Origin: Halorubrum sp. F4
Lineage (GTDB): Archaea; Halobacteriota; Halobacteria; Halobacteriales; Haloferacaceae
Direction: 5' to 3'
Length of the DNA stretch: 64,000 nucleotides
Assembly (NCBI RefSeq): GCF_027257195.1
Contig: NZ_JAPDFS010000001.1
Span: forward strand, 518,048 to 582,047
The notes beneath the pieces were generated by a model, which searched no databases, was not told the origin of the DNA, and saw nothing but the letters and a program-made list of their open reading frames with translations. The position numbers and the translations under genes are program-made. The number at the start of each line of letters is the position of its first letter. The first letter of the stretch is position 1. This document shows, piece by piece, positions 48,221-57,492 of the stretch.

Positions 48221-49360
48221 CTACTCCTCGCCGAGCAGACTGTCCACGAGCGCCTCGGGATCGAACCGCGTCAGGTCGTCGTATCCCTGGCCGGTCCCCA
48301 AAAAGAGGATCGGCTTACCGGTGACGTACGCGACGGAGATCGCCGCGCCGCCGGAGGAGTCGGCGTCCGCCTTGGTCAACACCGCGCCGTCGATCTCGGC
48401 GGCCTCGTTGAACTCCTTCGCGCGGTTGACCGCGTCCTGCCCGGCGACCGCCTCGTCGACGAAGAGCGTCATGTCCGGGTCGACGACGCGGTCGATCTTC
48501 TCGAGTTGCGCCATCAGGTCGTCGCTCGTGTGGAGTCGACCGGCGGTGTCGCCGAGAACGACGTCGACGTCGTTCGCCTCGGCGTACTCGACGCCGTCGT
48601 AGATCACGGCCGCGGGGTCACCGCCCTGGTCGTGGGCGATCAGCTCGCGGTCCAGCCGCTCCGCGTGTTCGGCGATCTGCTCGTTCGCGCCCGCGCGGTA
48701 GGTGTCGCCGTTCGCCAGCACCGACGAGTAGCCGCGCGCCTCGAGCCACTCCGAGAGCTTGGCGATGGTGGTCGTCTTGCCGACGCCGTTGACGCCGGTG
48801 AAGACGATCGTCAGCGGCTTCTCGGCCTCGGCGACGCGCTCCTCGAAGTCGAACTGACCGACGGCGATGACGTCGAGGAGCGCGTCGTGAAGCGCCCGTT
48901 CGACCAGCTCGCCGGTCGTCTCGACCTGCTTTCGCGACTCGCCGAGCATCGTTTCGCGGACCGTCTCGAGGATCCGTTCGGCGACGCTCATCTCCACGTC
49001 GCTCTCCAGGAGCGCCATCTCGAGGTCCCAGAGCGGCTGTTCTAGGTCCTCCTCCTCGATGATGATCCGGCCGGTCGCGAACGCCTTCGCGCGCTGGAAG
49101 GTGCTCGGCTCCGTCGAGGCGTCGGCCGCATCGTCCGCGGAAGTGGAGTCGGCCGCCTTCGCCGATCCGGTTGCGGCGTCGGCGTCCGCGGCGGATCCGG
49201 CCGTCTCGGCTGCGGAGCCGGTCCCGGACGGCTCGTTGCGGTCCGCCGTCGCGTCCTCGCCTTCGTGAGTCTCCTCGTCTTCGGAGACTTCCTCACCCTC
49301 CGTGGACTCCTCTACGTCCTCACGGAAGCTGCTCAGCTTGTCCTTCAGTCCGTCGAACAC
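48221..49360 (-). CDS. ftsY: signal recognition particle receptor FtsY
   Basis: 379 residues. An N-terminal acidic/Ala-rich region (about 15-90, the membrane-contacting A domain), then an N domain (helices with LLESDVEMSVAERIL) and the GTPase G domain: GVNGVGKTT P-loop, DTAGR, TKAD and the closing GTGQGYDDL. Receives ribosome-SRP complexes at the membrane. Eleven bases downstream of pfdA, as in other haloarchaea. Confidence 0.96.
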   Translation of the reverse strand: MFDGLKDKLSSFREDVEESTEGEEVSEDEETHEGEDATADRNEPSGTGSAAETAGSAADADAATGSAKAADSTSADDAADASTEPSTFQRAKAFATGRIIIEEEDLEQPLWDLEMALLESDVEMSVAERILETVRETMLGESRKQVETTGELVERALHDALLDVIAVGQFDFEERVAEAEKPLTIVFTGVNGVGKTTTIAKLSEWLEARGYSSVLANGDTYRAGANEQIAEHAERLDRELIAHDQGGDPAAVIYDGVEYAEANDVDVVLGDTAGRLHTSDDLMAQLEKIDRVVDPDMTLFVDEAVAGQDAVNRAKEFNEAAEIDGAVLTKADADSSGGAAISVAYVTGKPILFLGTGQGYDDLTRFDPEALVDSLLGEE

Positions 49361-49371
49361 GGTCCGTTACC

Positions 49372-49830
49372 TCACTCGTCGTCGGCCTGCTGTTGTTGCA
49401 TCTGCTGCATCTGCTGTTGTTGCATCTGCTGTTGCATCTGCTGGGCCTGCTGTTCGAGCTCCTGGCTCTCGTCTTCCAGCTCGTCGATCTCCTCTTCGGT
49501 CTCCGCGATCCGGTCGTCGAGTGCGTCCTGCTTGCGCCGGAGTACGTCGACGGCGTCGTCCTGTGCCTGCTCGGCCGAGTAGTTGCCGCCGAGCGAGACG
49601 ACGATCTCGTCGATGTCCTGGACCTCCGCGCGAACGTACGCGCCGCCGCCGAGCGGCACCTGGACCGTCGCGCCGGTCTCGAGGGTCTCGATGGCCTCGA
49701 CGGCCTCGTCGATGTCGGCCTTCTCCTGGCGGTATCCTTCGACCTCCGTCTCGAGCGCTTCGAGCTCCTCGTCGAGGGCCTGAAGCTCCTGGGAGAGCTG
49801 CTGGAGCTGCTGTTGTCCGCCGCCCATCAT
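49372..49830 (-). CDS. pfdA: prefoldin subunit alpha
   Basis: 152 residues. Two coiled-coil arms (about 5-45 and 95-130) around the beta-hairpin TGATVQVPLGGGAYVRAEV, the form of prefoldin alpha (GimC). It captures unfolded proteins for the thermosome. The last 28 residues are a Gln/Met repeat (QQMQQQMQQQ and similar), far richer than usual. The ATG overlaps the rpl20a stop (ATGA). Confidence 0.95.
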   Translation of the reverse strand: MMGGGQQQLQQLSQELQALDEELEALETEVEGYRQEKADIDEAVEAIETLETGATVQVPLGGGAYVRAEVQDIDEIVVSLGGNYSAEQAQDDAVDVLRRKQDALDDRIAETEEEIDELEDESQELEQQAQQMQQQMQQQQMQQMQQQQADDE

Positions 49831-50003
49831 GCCGCCGACACCTCCTCGATCTCGATCTGGGTGCGCTTTCGCCCGTGCTGGCTACCCACCTGCGTGTAGA
49901 TGCGCTCGCGTGCGAGGTTCTCGTTTTCCGCCTCTACGTCCTTGCTGAACGGCTGGAAGCCGTCCCTGCTCTGGAACCGTCCGCTCACGGTGTAAGTACT
50001 CAT
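49827..50003 (-). CDS. rpl20a: 50S ribosomal protein L20a (L18a, LX)
   Basis: 58 residues: STYTVSGRFQSRDGFQPFSK, ENENLARERIYTQVGSQHG and KRTQIEIEEV. This is the whole family length. Its TGA overlaps the pfdA ATG. Archaea keep this order (L20a-prefoldin alpha-ftsY). Confidence 0.93.
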   Translation of the reverse strand: MSTYTVSGRFQSRDGFQPFSKDVEAENENLARERIYTQVGSQHGRKRTQIEIEEVSAA

Positions 50004-50108
50004 GTCCAGGCATCCGGCAGGGACAGGGAAGTATCTTCCTAAAAGCGGACGGCGGAACGGTATCGAAAGAAGCGACGAAAACGGGAGCGTAAGCGGATCT
50101 CTCGACGC

Positions 50109-50774
50109 TCAGTCGATGAACCCGAGAGTCTCCTCGATGCGTCCGAGTTCGGGGCCGGTCGTGTCCTCGCCGACGACGTACCCGTCGTCGCTCGCGACGA
50201 GTCCGGAGCCGACGAGCGGCGCGCCGTAGTTGATCGTCCCGAGGTCCGCTCGAACGTCGAGCGCCTCCTCGACGGCTTGTAGCTCCGACTCACGGGATTT
50301 CGGGTGACAGAGGACGCCCGTGTCGTTCGCGACCGCGGCGGTGCCGACCGTCCGGACGTCCGCCAGGTCGCCGCGCTCGACGGGCACGTCGAGCGTCTCC
50401 TTTATCGTCGTGATCGCCTCGCGCGGCAGGTCCGGGTGGACGTACGCGCCGTAGTCGTTGGCCAACACGACGTTGCCGGCGGCGTTGATCCGGCCGGGAA
50501 GCTCGGCGACCTCCCGGTCTGCGGCCTCGGCGATCCGCTCCTTCTCCCTATCGGTCGCGCGCTCGGAGACGAGGACGCCGTTCTCGTTGCCGGCCGCGAG
50601 CGATCCGACGGTGTTGGAGCCGCCGACGGTGGTCGCGAGCACGTCGGCGTCGAGTTCCGCGCCGAGGTCGTCGGCGAGGTCGTCGTCGACGTCCGGCCTG
50701 ACCAGAAGGAGGTCGTCGACGACGCGGGCGAAGACCCCCACGTACGACGAGCCGGTGAAGGTCGCCCGTAACAC
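50109..50774 (-). CDS. eif6: translation initiation factor aIF6
   Basis: 221 residues, five-fold pseudo-symmetric anti-association factor that keeps the 50S subunit from joining the 30S too early. Repeats of the type [33 protein letters not shown] and [15 protein letters not shown] are seen. GTG start, two bases from the L31e stop; the cluster is L39e-L31e-aIF6. Confidence 0.96.
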   Translation of the reverse strand: MLRATFTGSSYVGVFARVVDDLLLVRPDVDDDLADDLGAELDADVLATTVGGSNTVGSLAAGNENGVLVSERATDREKERIAEAADREVAELPGRINAAGNVVLANDYGAYVHPDLPREAITTIKETLDVPVERGDLADVRTVGTAAVANDTGVLCHPKSRESELQAVEEALDVRADLGTINYGAPLVGSGLVASDDGYVVGEDTTGPELGRIEETLGFID

Positions 50775-50775
50775 G

Positions 50776-51054
50776 TTACTCGGCGTGCTCGGCTTCGACG
50801 ACCGGCTCGCCGTCCTCGACGAACCGGGCGGCGCGGACGCGGAGCTTGCTCGGCGGGTTCTGCCGACCTTTCGCCCAGACGGCCTCGTTGACGGAGGCGT
50901 CGAGGATCACGTCGTCGCCGTCGACCGAGAAGTGCTTCGCGAGGTGTTCCCGGACGATCTTCACGGCGTAGTCGGCGCGCTGCTGGACGGGCTTCTCCTT
51001 GGCGTCGCGGAGCGGGACGGTGACGACACGCTCCTCGAAATCACTCGTGCTCAT
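50776..51054 (-). CDS. rpl31e: 50S ribosomal protein L31e
   Basis: 92 residues: [25 protein letters not shown] and [20 protein letters not shown]. Typical archaeal/eukaryal L31e with an acidic tail. It starts directly after the L39e stop with no gap. Confidence 0.97.
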   Translation of the reverse strand: MSTSDFEERVVTVPLRDAKEKPVQQRADYAVKIVREHLAKHFSVDGDDVILDASVNEAVWAKGRQNPPSKLRVRAARFVEDGEPVVEAEHAE

Positions 51055-51207
51055 TTACTCGTCGAGGTCGTTCCGGCGCCAGTTGCGCCGCTTGGGGTTT
51101 CGCGTGACGTTCATGTCGGTCTTCATCATGACCCACGCGGGGACGCGGGTGTTCTGGCGCTCCGCCTTCGCCAGACGCTTCTTTTTGGCCTTCGATTTGT
51201 CTCCCAT
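51055..51207 (-). CDS. rpl39e: 50S ribosomal protein L39e
   Basis: 50 residues, [20 protein letters not shown] then [21 protein letters not shown]. Full family length, very basic, unlike most proteins in the window. First gene of the L39e-L31e-aIF6 transcript. Longer frames starting at 51612 are antisense to the peptidase gene and rejected. Confidence 0.96.
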   Translation of the reverse strand: MGDKSKAKKKRLAKAERQNTRVPAWVMMKTDMNVTRNPKRRNWRRNDLDE

Positions 51208-51320
51208 AGTGGGCCACACTTCCGCCGGACCGCATAAAACCCCTTCCATACGGTCGCGTCGGTTCCGGCCTCGAATCGACTTTCGGCCGCCGATCCGTCG
51301 GCGCTCGACCGTCGATCCGG

Positions 51321-52460
51321 TCACCAGTCGCGTTCCGCGAGCCCCGCGTAGAGGTCGCGACAGCGACCGAGCACGTCGATCGAGACGCTCTCGGTCTCCG
51401 TGTGTGCCTCGCCGGGCTCGGAGGGGCCACACACGAGACACTCCGTCCCGGCCTCCGAGAGCCACCCGGCATCGGTCGCGTGCGGTTTGGTGACGTGCTC
51501 CGGCCGGTCGAGCCCGCGTTCCTCGTGAACCTCGCGTGAGACCGCGAGCGCTGCGTCCGCGAACGCGTCGTCGCCACAGCCCATCGGCGGGAGGTCCTGG
51601 TCGACGGTCCACTCGACGCCCGGGACGCTCTCGGCGCGAGCGAGGTCCGCCCGCTCGCCGGGAACGGTTCGCTCGTCGATCGTCACCTCACACCGGTCGG
51701 GGATCACGTTCCAGGTGTCGCCGCCGTGGAACATCGTGACGACGACCGACCCCGTCACGGGCTCGCCGAACACCGTCGTCTCGGGTGCGTCGAGGTCGCG
51801 AACGACGTCGACGGCGTCACAGGCTCGATAGATGGCGTTCTCGCCCGCCTCGGGTTCCGAGGCGTGCGCCGACGCCCCTTGCGCGACGAGCGTCGACGCC
51901 CGGCGGCCCTTGTGTGCGACGACCACGTCGGTCACGCCCGGCTTCGAGTAGTTCGTCGACCCTTCCGCGACGAGCGCGTGTTCGGGGCGGAACCCCGCGT
52001 CGATGGCGTGTCGCGCGCCCTCGCCGCCGGTCTCCTCGCCGACGAAGGAGGCGACCGCGAGCTCGCGACCGGCGGGCGGGATCGCGTCGCGGAACGCGAG
52101 CAGACAGGCCGCGACCGCGCCCTTCATGTCCGCCGTCCCGCGGCCGTGGATCCGACCGTCCCGACGCTCGACCACGTACTCCCCGTCCGTCCCCTCGCCC
52201 GTCGTCTGTCGCTCCGCGGGCGGGACCACGTCGTGGTGACCGACGAGCGCGAACGTCTCCGCGTTCGGGTCCGTCCCGACTCCACGGACGTCGCTCCCTT
52301 CCGCCCGCTTATATCCGACGACGTTGCCGGCGGCGTCGCGCTCGACGGCGGCGTCGGTCTCCGTTCGGAGCCACTCCTCGATGGCGTCGCCGGCGGCGGT
52401 CTCGTCCTCGTGGGAGGGGATCGAGACGAGCCGTTCGGTCAGGTCCGCGAGTTCGTCCAT
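51321..52460 (-). CDS. M20-family peptidase/deacylase (ArgE/DapE type)
   Basis: 379 residues, zinc hydrolase. [11 protein letters not shown] (first zinc His), [15 protein letters not shown] (bridging Asp), [13 protein letters not shown] (general-base Glu and second metal) and [10 protein letters not shown] near the end. Splits N-acyl or peptide bonds; desuccinylase/deacetylase activity is likely but unproven. The ATG giving [11 protein letters not shown] is chosen; an ATG eight codons upstream is possible. Confidence 0.9.
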   Translation of the reverse strand: MDELADLTERLVSIPSHEDETAAGDAIEEWLRTETDAAVERDAAGNVVGYKRAEGSDVRGVGTDPNAETFALVGHHDVVPPAERQTTGEGTDGEYVVERRDGRIHGRGTADMKGAVAACLLAFRDAIPPAGRELAVASFVGEETGGEGARHAIDAGFRPEHALVAEGSTNYSKPGVTDVVVAHKGRRASTLVAQGASAHASEPEAGENAIYRACDAVDVVRDLDAPETTVFGEPVTGSVVVTMFHGGDTWNVIPDRCEVTIDERTVPGERADLARAESVPGVEWTVDQDLPPMGCGDDAFADAALAVSREVHEERGLDRPEHVTKPHATDAGWLSEAGTECLVCGPSEPGEAHTETESVSIDVLGRCRDLYAGLAERDW

Positions 52461-52544
52461 ACTCGCCCGTCGGGAGTCGGGCACATAAATACGGCCGGGA
52501 GAGCCCGAGGCGACGCTCGATGGGTCGCGCGGTGGGCGGCCGTA

Positions 52545-52829
52545 TCACGTGGTGAACAGTTCGGTGTCGTCCGGGACCGCGAACAACCCCATTCTGACAC
52601 CGGCGTCGAGCCAGCCGTACCCGTACGAGTAGGACGCGAGCGCGTTGACCGGGTCCCCGTTCGCCCGGAAGTGGCGGCCGTCCTCGAGGTACGACTCCGC
52701 CATCTCGACGACGTCGGCGGCGGCGTCCCCGAGCGGCGTGTCCGCCGGAGGACGCGGCTCCGCGGCGTCGAGCGCGTCGGCGAGCATCCGCTCGTACCGG
52801 TCCGTCTTCTCCTCGAGGTCGGCGGACAT
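52545..52829 (-). CDS. DUF357 protein
   Basis: 94 residues, helical. EEKTDRYERMLADALDAAE and VVEMAESYLEDGRHFRANGDPVNALASYSYGYGWLDAGVRMGLF form the archaeal DUF357 hairpin. Function unknown in all archaea. Divergent from the small membrane protein at 52944. Confidence 0.88.
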   Translation of the reverse strand: MSADLEEKTDRYERMLADALDAAEPRPPADTPLGDAAADVVEMAESYLEDGRHFRANGDPVNALASYSYGYGWLDAGVRMGLFAVPDDTELFTT

Positions 52830-52912
52830 ACGGTCCGATCGTTGGCGGCGAGCAAAAACCGTTCACACTCGGGGGCACCGTCGACCCCTCTCGTGCGGAG
52901 TGAAAGCCGACG

Positions 52913-52920
52913 TTTTATAT
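52913..52920 (+). promoter_or_regulatory. TATA element of the 43-aa membrane protein gene
   Basis: TTTTATAT, 24-31 bp before the ATG at 52944. Confidence 0.5.
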
Positions 52921-52943
52921 TCCGGCTTAGCGATGCTTGCGGC

Positions 52944-53075
52944 ATGAGCATCGGGAAGATCCTCAGCGGGGAAGAACTCACCATGCGGCGTGCGGGGATC
53001 ATCATGGTCGCCTGGATCGCGTTCGTCTGCATCGTTTCGATCCTACTCCTCCTCTTTACCGCCTTCAGGGTCTAA
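52944..53075 (+). CDS. 43-aa single-helix membrane protein
   Basis: MSIGKILSGEELTMRRAGIIM followed by a hydrophobic run VAWIAFVCIVSILLLLFTAF. One membrane helix, no other motif. A good TATA element supports expression. Function unknown. Confidence 0.55.
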   Translation: MSIGKILSGEELTMRRAGIIMVAWIAFVCIVSILLLLFTAFRV

Positions 53076-53165
53076 CGTCGGACCGCTCCCTCCACGTTCT
53101 CATCCGAACCCGGGCCGTCGAGCGGGAGACACCGTCTATTTGTGCGTCGCGCCCGTATCACCCAC

Positions 53166-53921
53166 ATGAGCACCGGATCGGCGGCGACGCTTCACACCGC
53201 CCCGCGATCGACGGTTTTTCACGACCAAGGAGCGTTCAGAACCCGATTCAACTTCCCCGGTCGGCTGCGTCCCGACCACGAGGACCACGGGTACGGCCCG
53301 CTCTCGACCGTGGTCGAGTCGTTCATGGACCCCGGCACGCTGATCCCGATGCATCAACACCGAAACGAGGAGATCGTCTCGTGGGTGCCCGCCGGAGTGA
53401 TGCGTCATGACGATCGCGAGGGCAACGAGCTCGTCACCGACGCCGATCACCTCATGGTCATGAACGCGGGCGAGGGGTTCTGGCACGAGGAACGTACCCT
53501 CGCGGACGACCCGCCCTTACGCATGCTCCAGATCTTCGTCCGGCCGTACGAGCTCGACCTCCCCGCGGGGATCCAGCACGAACCCCTTCCGGAGCCGATC
53601 GCGGGCGAGTGGCGACACCTGTTCGGTCCCGAGGGCTCCGACGCTCCGCTGTCGGTTCGAAACCGGGTCCACCTCCACGACGTCCGACTCGAGGCGGGAG
53701 ACGACGTCGACGTCCCCGCCGAGGACGGCTGGGACACGTACTTCTACGTGTTCGACGGGACCGTCTCCGGCGGCGGAGAAACCCTCGAAGCGACCGAGAG
53801 CGGGCTGCTCGTCGGCGACGGGCGGGGGCTCACGCTGACGGCCGACGCCGACGCGACCGTGGTCGCGTTCCGCATCGATCCGGACGCGCCGGTCACCCGG
53901 CAGGGTACGATCGGGCGGTAG
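53166..53921 (+). CDS. pirin-family cupin protein
   Basis: 251 residues, two cupin halves. The first contains DPGTLIPMHQHRNEEIVSWVPAG with metal-binding His residues. Typical pirin stretches are HRNEEI, FWHEERT and LQIFVRPYELDL. Some pirins are quercetin dioxygenases, others regulate transcription. The start MSTGSAATLH is preferred to a GTG at 53142. TATA-like TCTATTTG lies about 25-32 bp upstream. Confidence 0.9.
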   Translation: MSTGSAATLHTAPRSTVFHDQGAFRTRFNFPGRLRPDHEDHGYGPLSTVVESFMDPGTLIPMHQHRNEEIVSWVPAGVMRHDDREGNELVTDADHLMVMNAGEGFWHEERTLADDPPLRMLQIFVRPYELDLPAGIQHEPLPEPIAGEWRHLFGPEGSDAPLSVRNRVHLHDVRLEAGDDVDVPAEDGWDTYFYVFDGTVSGGGETLEATESGLLVGDGRGLTLTADADATVVAFRIDPDAPVTRQGTIGR

Positions 53922-54102
53922 GCGGCGGAGGAGAGTGGTCTCGTCGCTCGAGGAACGACTCGGCTCGTGGCGTCCCTCGCGTACCGTTCGCGCCCCTTCG
54001 GGACGCTCATAGGCTGCCACCGCAACCGCGAAACGGTTCGCTTTCCTCCCGAGCGAAACTCGTCGATCCGCGAGCGGAAGAGGCGGCCGCCCCGTTCGGC
54101 CG

Positions 54103-54651
54103 TCACCCCTCGGCTTCCGACTCGTTCAACCGAAGCGCCATCTCCAACTCGAAGCTCTCGGCGTTGGAGGTCTCGAAGCCGATCTTCTCGTACAGCGACA
54201 CCGCCGCACGGTTCCATCGCTCGACGGTGAGCCACACCTTCTCGATGCCCTCGGCCTGTCCGTGACCGAGCAGGCCGCGGATGAGACGCGTTCCGATCCC
54301 GGCCTCCTGGTACGTCTGGTGGACGAAGATCGCGAGCTCGTAGGCGTCGTCGTCGGGGACGAGCGTCGCGTGGCCCGCGACCTCGTCGTCACACCAGGCG
54401 ATCACGTTCAGACAGTCGTCCGTGAGGATCGCCTCGAGCCACGTGCGGATCCGCGGTTCCCCGCCGGGCGGGATCCCCTGTGCGCGGTCCGACGGGTCGA
54501 AGGCGGTGTACATCGACACCAGCGCCTCCTCGGCCCCCTCCGAACCGTCGTAGGCCCGTATCTCGATCTCGCGGTCCTTCCGGTCGACGAACGCGATCGG
54601 GGGCGGCTCGAACCGGTCGGCCGCCGTCTCCGGATACCGTCGATCGTTCAT
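54103..54651 (-). CDS. GNAT-family N-acetyltransferase
   Basis: 182 residues. Acetyl-CoA loop in QTYQEAGIGTRLIRGLLGHG (Q/RxxGxG/A, about 114-133) and a conserved ending VERWNRAAVSLYEKIGFE. Substrate unknown. It overlaps the universal stress protein gene by ATGA. Confidence 0.9.
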   Translation of the reverse strand: MNDRRYPETAADRFEPPPIAFVDRKDREIEIRAYDGSEGAEEALVSMYTAFDPSDRAQGIPPGGEPRIRTWLEAILTDDCLNVIAWCDDEVAGHATLVPDDDAYELAIFVHQTYQEAGIGTRLIRGLLGHGQAEGIEKVWLTVERWNRAAVSLYEKIGFETSNAESFELEMALRLNESEAEG

Positions 54652-55016
54652 CTGACCAACGTGACCGACGTCATGCTGTTCAAGAGGACGAACTCGGCGA
54701 TCGGGCCGATCGTGATCTTCCCCATCGGGCTGGTCCGTCCGCCGCCGAGAACTATCTCGTCGAACCCCTCCCGTTCGGCGATGTCGACGAGCCGGCTCCC
54801 GGGGTCGCCCTCGACGCGTCGGACCTCGGCGTCGATCCCCGCCTCGGCGATCGCCTCCTCGGCCCGCTTCGTGACCTCATCCACGTCGGCGTCGGCGTTC
54901 GGGTTCTCCACGACCGCCACGGTGAGCTCGTCGTCGGCGACCGCGGCACGGTCGACGGTCCGCTCGAGCGCCCGGAGGGAGTCGTCGCTTCCCCCGATCC
55001 CACAGAGTACCTTCAT
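54648..55016 (-). CDS. universal stress protein (UspA family)
   Basis: 122 residues. MKVLCGIGGSDDSLRALERTV (start of the fold) and the ATP-binding end VLGGGRTSPMGKITIGPIAEFVLL (GxxG-x9-G with S/T). Likely ATP-binding stress protein. Co-translated with the GNAT gene. An upstream frame to 55112 adds a basic, unlikely leader. Confidence 0.9.
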   Translation of the reverse strand: MKVLCGIGGSDDSLRALERTVDRAAVADDELTVAVVENPNADADVDEVTKRAEEAIAEAGIDAEVRRVEGDPGSRLVDIAEREGFDEIVLGGGRTSPMGKITIGPIAEFVLLNSMTSVTLVR

Positions 55017-55135
55017 GTAACCCACCTCGCGTGCCGGTCTCAAAAGGGTTCGCCGTGCGGAACGGGACCGACGGCGAGGGGGAGCCTCAGACGCCACCCA
55101 CAACCCTTTCATTCGCCCGTCGAGTGTGGTCGAAC

Positions 55136-55918
55136 ATGACCGAACCTTCCGGTTCCCCCGCCGACCCCGACGATCCGGGAGCCGATGCCTCCGATGCTGT
55201 TCCCGCCGATGCCGCCGATGCTGTTCCCACCGACGCCGACACTAACGCCGACACTGACGCTGACGGCGGCGGTGACGCCGGCGGTACTGACGCCAGCGGT
55301 ACGGACGCCGACGCCAACCACGCCGACAACGCCGGCAGTGCCGACGACGGCAACGCGGACGCCGACGATCCGGCCGACGCCGAGGACGTCCCCCGCGACG
55401 TGCGTAAGTACGAGCGGTTCAAGAAGATGGACGGTGCGCGCTACGAGCGCGTCAACGAGTTCCTCCGGGACCGGACGTACGTCACGGCCCGCGAGTGGGC
55501 GATCGCCAGGCTCTGTGCGGACTTCCGCACCGAGACCGGCGTGGAGATGACGAAGATCGGCGAGAACCTCCCCGAGCTCGTCCCGTTCATGACCGACACG
55601 TACACGCCGCAGGCGGTCAATCAGGCGCGCTACTCCTTCGAGGAGAAGGTGACGAAGGCGGGCGCGACGTTCCTCTACGGCGCGATGTCCGGCTTCTTCA
55701 CCGCGGAGGACCTCGACGAGATGATGTACGAGGTGACGGAGGTCGCGAAGTTCCTCCTGGAGGTCGAGGGCGTCGACCTCGCGGTCGCTGACGAGTTGGA
55801 GGCCGAGGACCGGATCAGCGAGGTGATGCGCGAGGTGCGTGCGTCCTCCGCCGACCTCCGCGGCGAGGAGGTGCGCTGTCCGGAGTGCGGTCACGTTCAC
55901 GAACCGGCGGAGGAGTAG
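55136..55918 (+). CDS. DUF5806 family protein with low-complexity acidic leader
   Basis: 260 residues. The first 85 are Asp/Ala/Gly repeats (ADADT, NADTDADGGGDAGG and so on) and look disordered. The rest (VRKYERFKKMDGARYERVNEF, EWAIARLCADFRTETGVEMTKIGENLPELVPFM, YSFEEKVTKAGATFLYGAMSGFF) matches DUF5806. It ends with a lone zinc-knuckle CPECGHVH. Two bases separate it from the sensor kinase, so they are co-transcribed. Confidence 0.82.
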   Translation: MTEPSGSPADPDDPGADASDAVPADAADAVPTDADTNADTDADGGGDAGGTDASGTDADANHADNAGSADDGNADADDPADAEDVPRDVRKYERFKKMDGARYERVNEFLRDRTYVTAREWAIARLCADFRTETGVEMTKIGENLPELVPFMTDTYTPQAVNQARYSFEEKVTKAGATFLYGAMSGFFTAEDLDEMMYEVTEVAKFLLEVEGVDLAVADELEAEDRISEVMREVRASSADLRGEEVRCPECGHVHEPAEE

Positions 55919-55920
55919 CC

Positions 55921-57459
55921 ATGGACCGGTTTCCCGAGGCGCTCGATGGACTCCCCGACCCGGTCGTGATAGTCGACACCGACGGCATCGTCCACGCCGG
56001 CAACGACCGCGTCGAGTCGGTCCTCGGCTACGATCCCGTGGAACTGGAGGGGACCGACGTCGAATCTCTCCTGTACGATCCGTACGGCGGCACCTCCGGA
56101 GAGAACCTCGAGCGATACGTGAGCGACCCGGAACCCCGGTCGATGGCGGCGAGTCTCGATCTCGTCGCCCGCCGGGCCGACGGGAGCGAGGTCCCGGTAA
56201 CGGTCAGCCTCGGACCGTTCGAGCGGGACGGCGAGCCGTATCTCGTGGTCACGATGGTCGACGTCAAGGAGCAGCGCGCGAAGCGGGCCGAACTCCACCG
56301 GCGGACGCGGACGCTGGAGGCGCTTCACGAGGCGACACAGGACCTGCTGAAGACGACGGATCGGGAGCTCGCCGCGTCCGCGGCCGTCGAGTACGTCGAG
56401 GAGGTCCTCGGACATCCGATCGCGGCGATCTGGCTCTACGACGAGGAGATCGACGCGCTGGAACCGGTCGCGTGGACCGACCGGGCCGACGAACTCATCG
56501 GCGATCACCCGCGGTTTACCCCCGACGAGTCGAGCATCTCCTGGGAGGTGTTCGAGTCCGGCGACCCCGAGTACGTCGCCGACACCCACGCGGACGCCGA
56601 TCGGTACAACCCCGACTCGCTCATCCGGAGCGAGCTCGTCCTCCCGCTCGGTCGCTACGGCGTCATCGACGTCGGGTCCACGGAACGCGACGCTTTCGAC
56701 GAGTCGGACCTCGCAGTCGCGCGTCTCTGGGCGGCGACCGTGACGATGGTGTTCGTCCGGATCGAACGCGAACGCCAGCTCCGGGTGCGTGAGGACGAGA
56801 TCGCCCGCGAACGCGACCGGCTCGAGGAGTTCGCCAGCCTCGTCTCTCACGACCTCCGGAACCCGCTCAACGTCGCGGCCGGAAACATCGATCTGGTCCG
56901 CGCTCGGTTCGAGGAGAAGAACACGGAGTCGCCGGAGCTCGACGCCGTCGCCCGGGCGCTCGACCGGATGGAGGCCCTCGTCGAGGACATGCTGGCGCTC
57001 GCCCGCCAGGGCGAGACCATCGACGAGACCGAACCCGTGACGCTCTCGGCGCTCGCCCAGGAGTGTTGGGGGAACGTCGATACCGCGGAGGCCTCGCTCA
57101 CGATCGGCGACGACTTCCGGTTCCGGGCCGATCGGAGCCGACTACGCCAGGCCCTCGAGAACCTGTTCGCCAACGCGGTCGTCCACGGCGGGGAGGACGT
57201 CCGCGTCGAGGTCGGCGCGCTCGCCGACGGATCGGGGTTCTACGTCGCGGACGACGGGCCGGGGATCCCCGACGACCTCCGCGGCGAGGTGTTCGAAGCC
57301 GGCGTCTCGACCGACCCCGACGGGACCGGGTTCGGACTGAAGATCGTCGCCGAGGTGGCCGACGCGCACGGCTGGTCCCTCTCGCTCGCTGACGGCGACG
57401 GCGCGCGCTTCGAGTTTCGCGACGTCGCCCTCGCGCCCGCCGTCACGGACCGTGCGTGA
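55921..57459 (+). CDS. sensor histidine kinase (PAS-GAF-HisKA-HATPase), second copy
   Basis: 512 residues: PAS (about 1-120), GAF (about 140-280), HisKA with SHDLRNPLNVAAGN (H310), N-box LENLFANAVVHGG, DDGPGIP and DGTGFGLKI. Same domain order as the kinase at 5348 and clearly related in the catalytic half. No membrane segment. No response regulator is nearby; the DUF5806 protein encoded just upstream may be a partner. Confidence 0.9.
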   Translation: MDRFPEALDGLPDPVVIVDTDGIVHAGNDRVESVLGYDPVELEGTDVESLLYDPYGGTSGENLERYVSDPEPRSMAASLDLVARRADGSEVPVTVSLGPFERDGEPYLVVTMVDVKEQRAKRAELHRRTRTLEALHEATQDLLKTTDRELAASAAVEYVEEVLGHPIAAIWLYDEEIDALEPVAWTDRADELIGDHPRFTPDESSISWEVFESGDPEYVADTHADADRYNPDSLIRSELVLPLGRYGVIDVGSTERDAFDESDLAVARLWAATVTMVFVRIERERQLRVREDEIARERDRLEEFASLVSHDLRNPLNVAAGNIDLVRARFEEKNTESPELDAVARALDRMEALVEDMLALARQGETIDETEPVTLSALAQECWGNVDTAEASLTIGDDFRFRADRSRLRQALENLFANAVVHGGEDVRVEVGALADGSGFYVADDGPGIPDDLRGEVFEAGVSTDPDGTGFGLKIVAEVADAHGWSLSLADGDGARFEFRDVALAPAVTDRA

Positions 57460-57492
57460 CCGACAGTCCGCCGCGATCGGTCGCAGCCGCGA

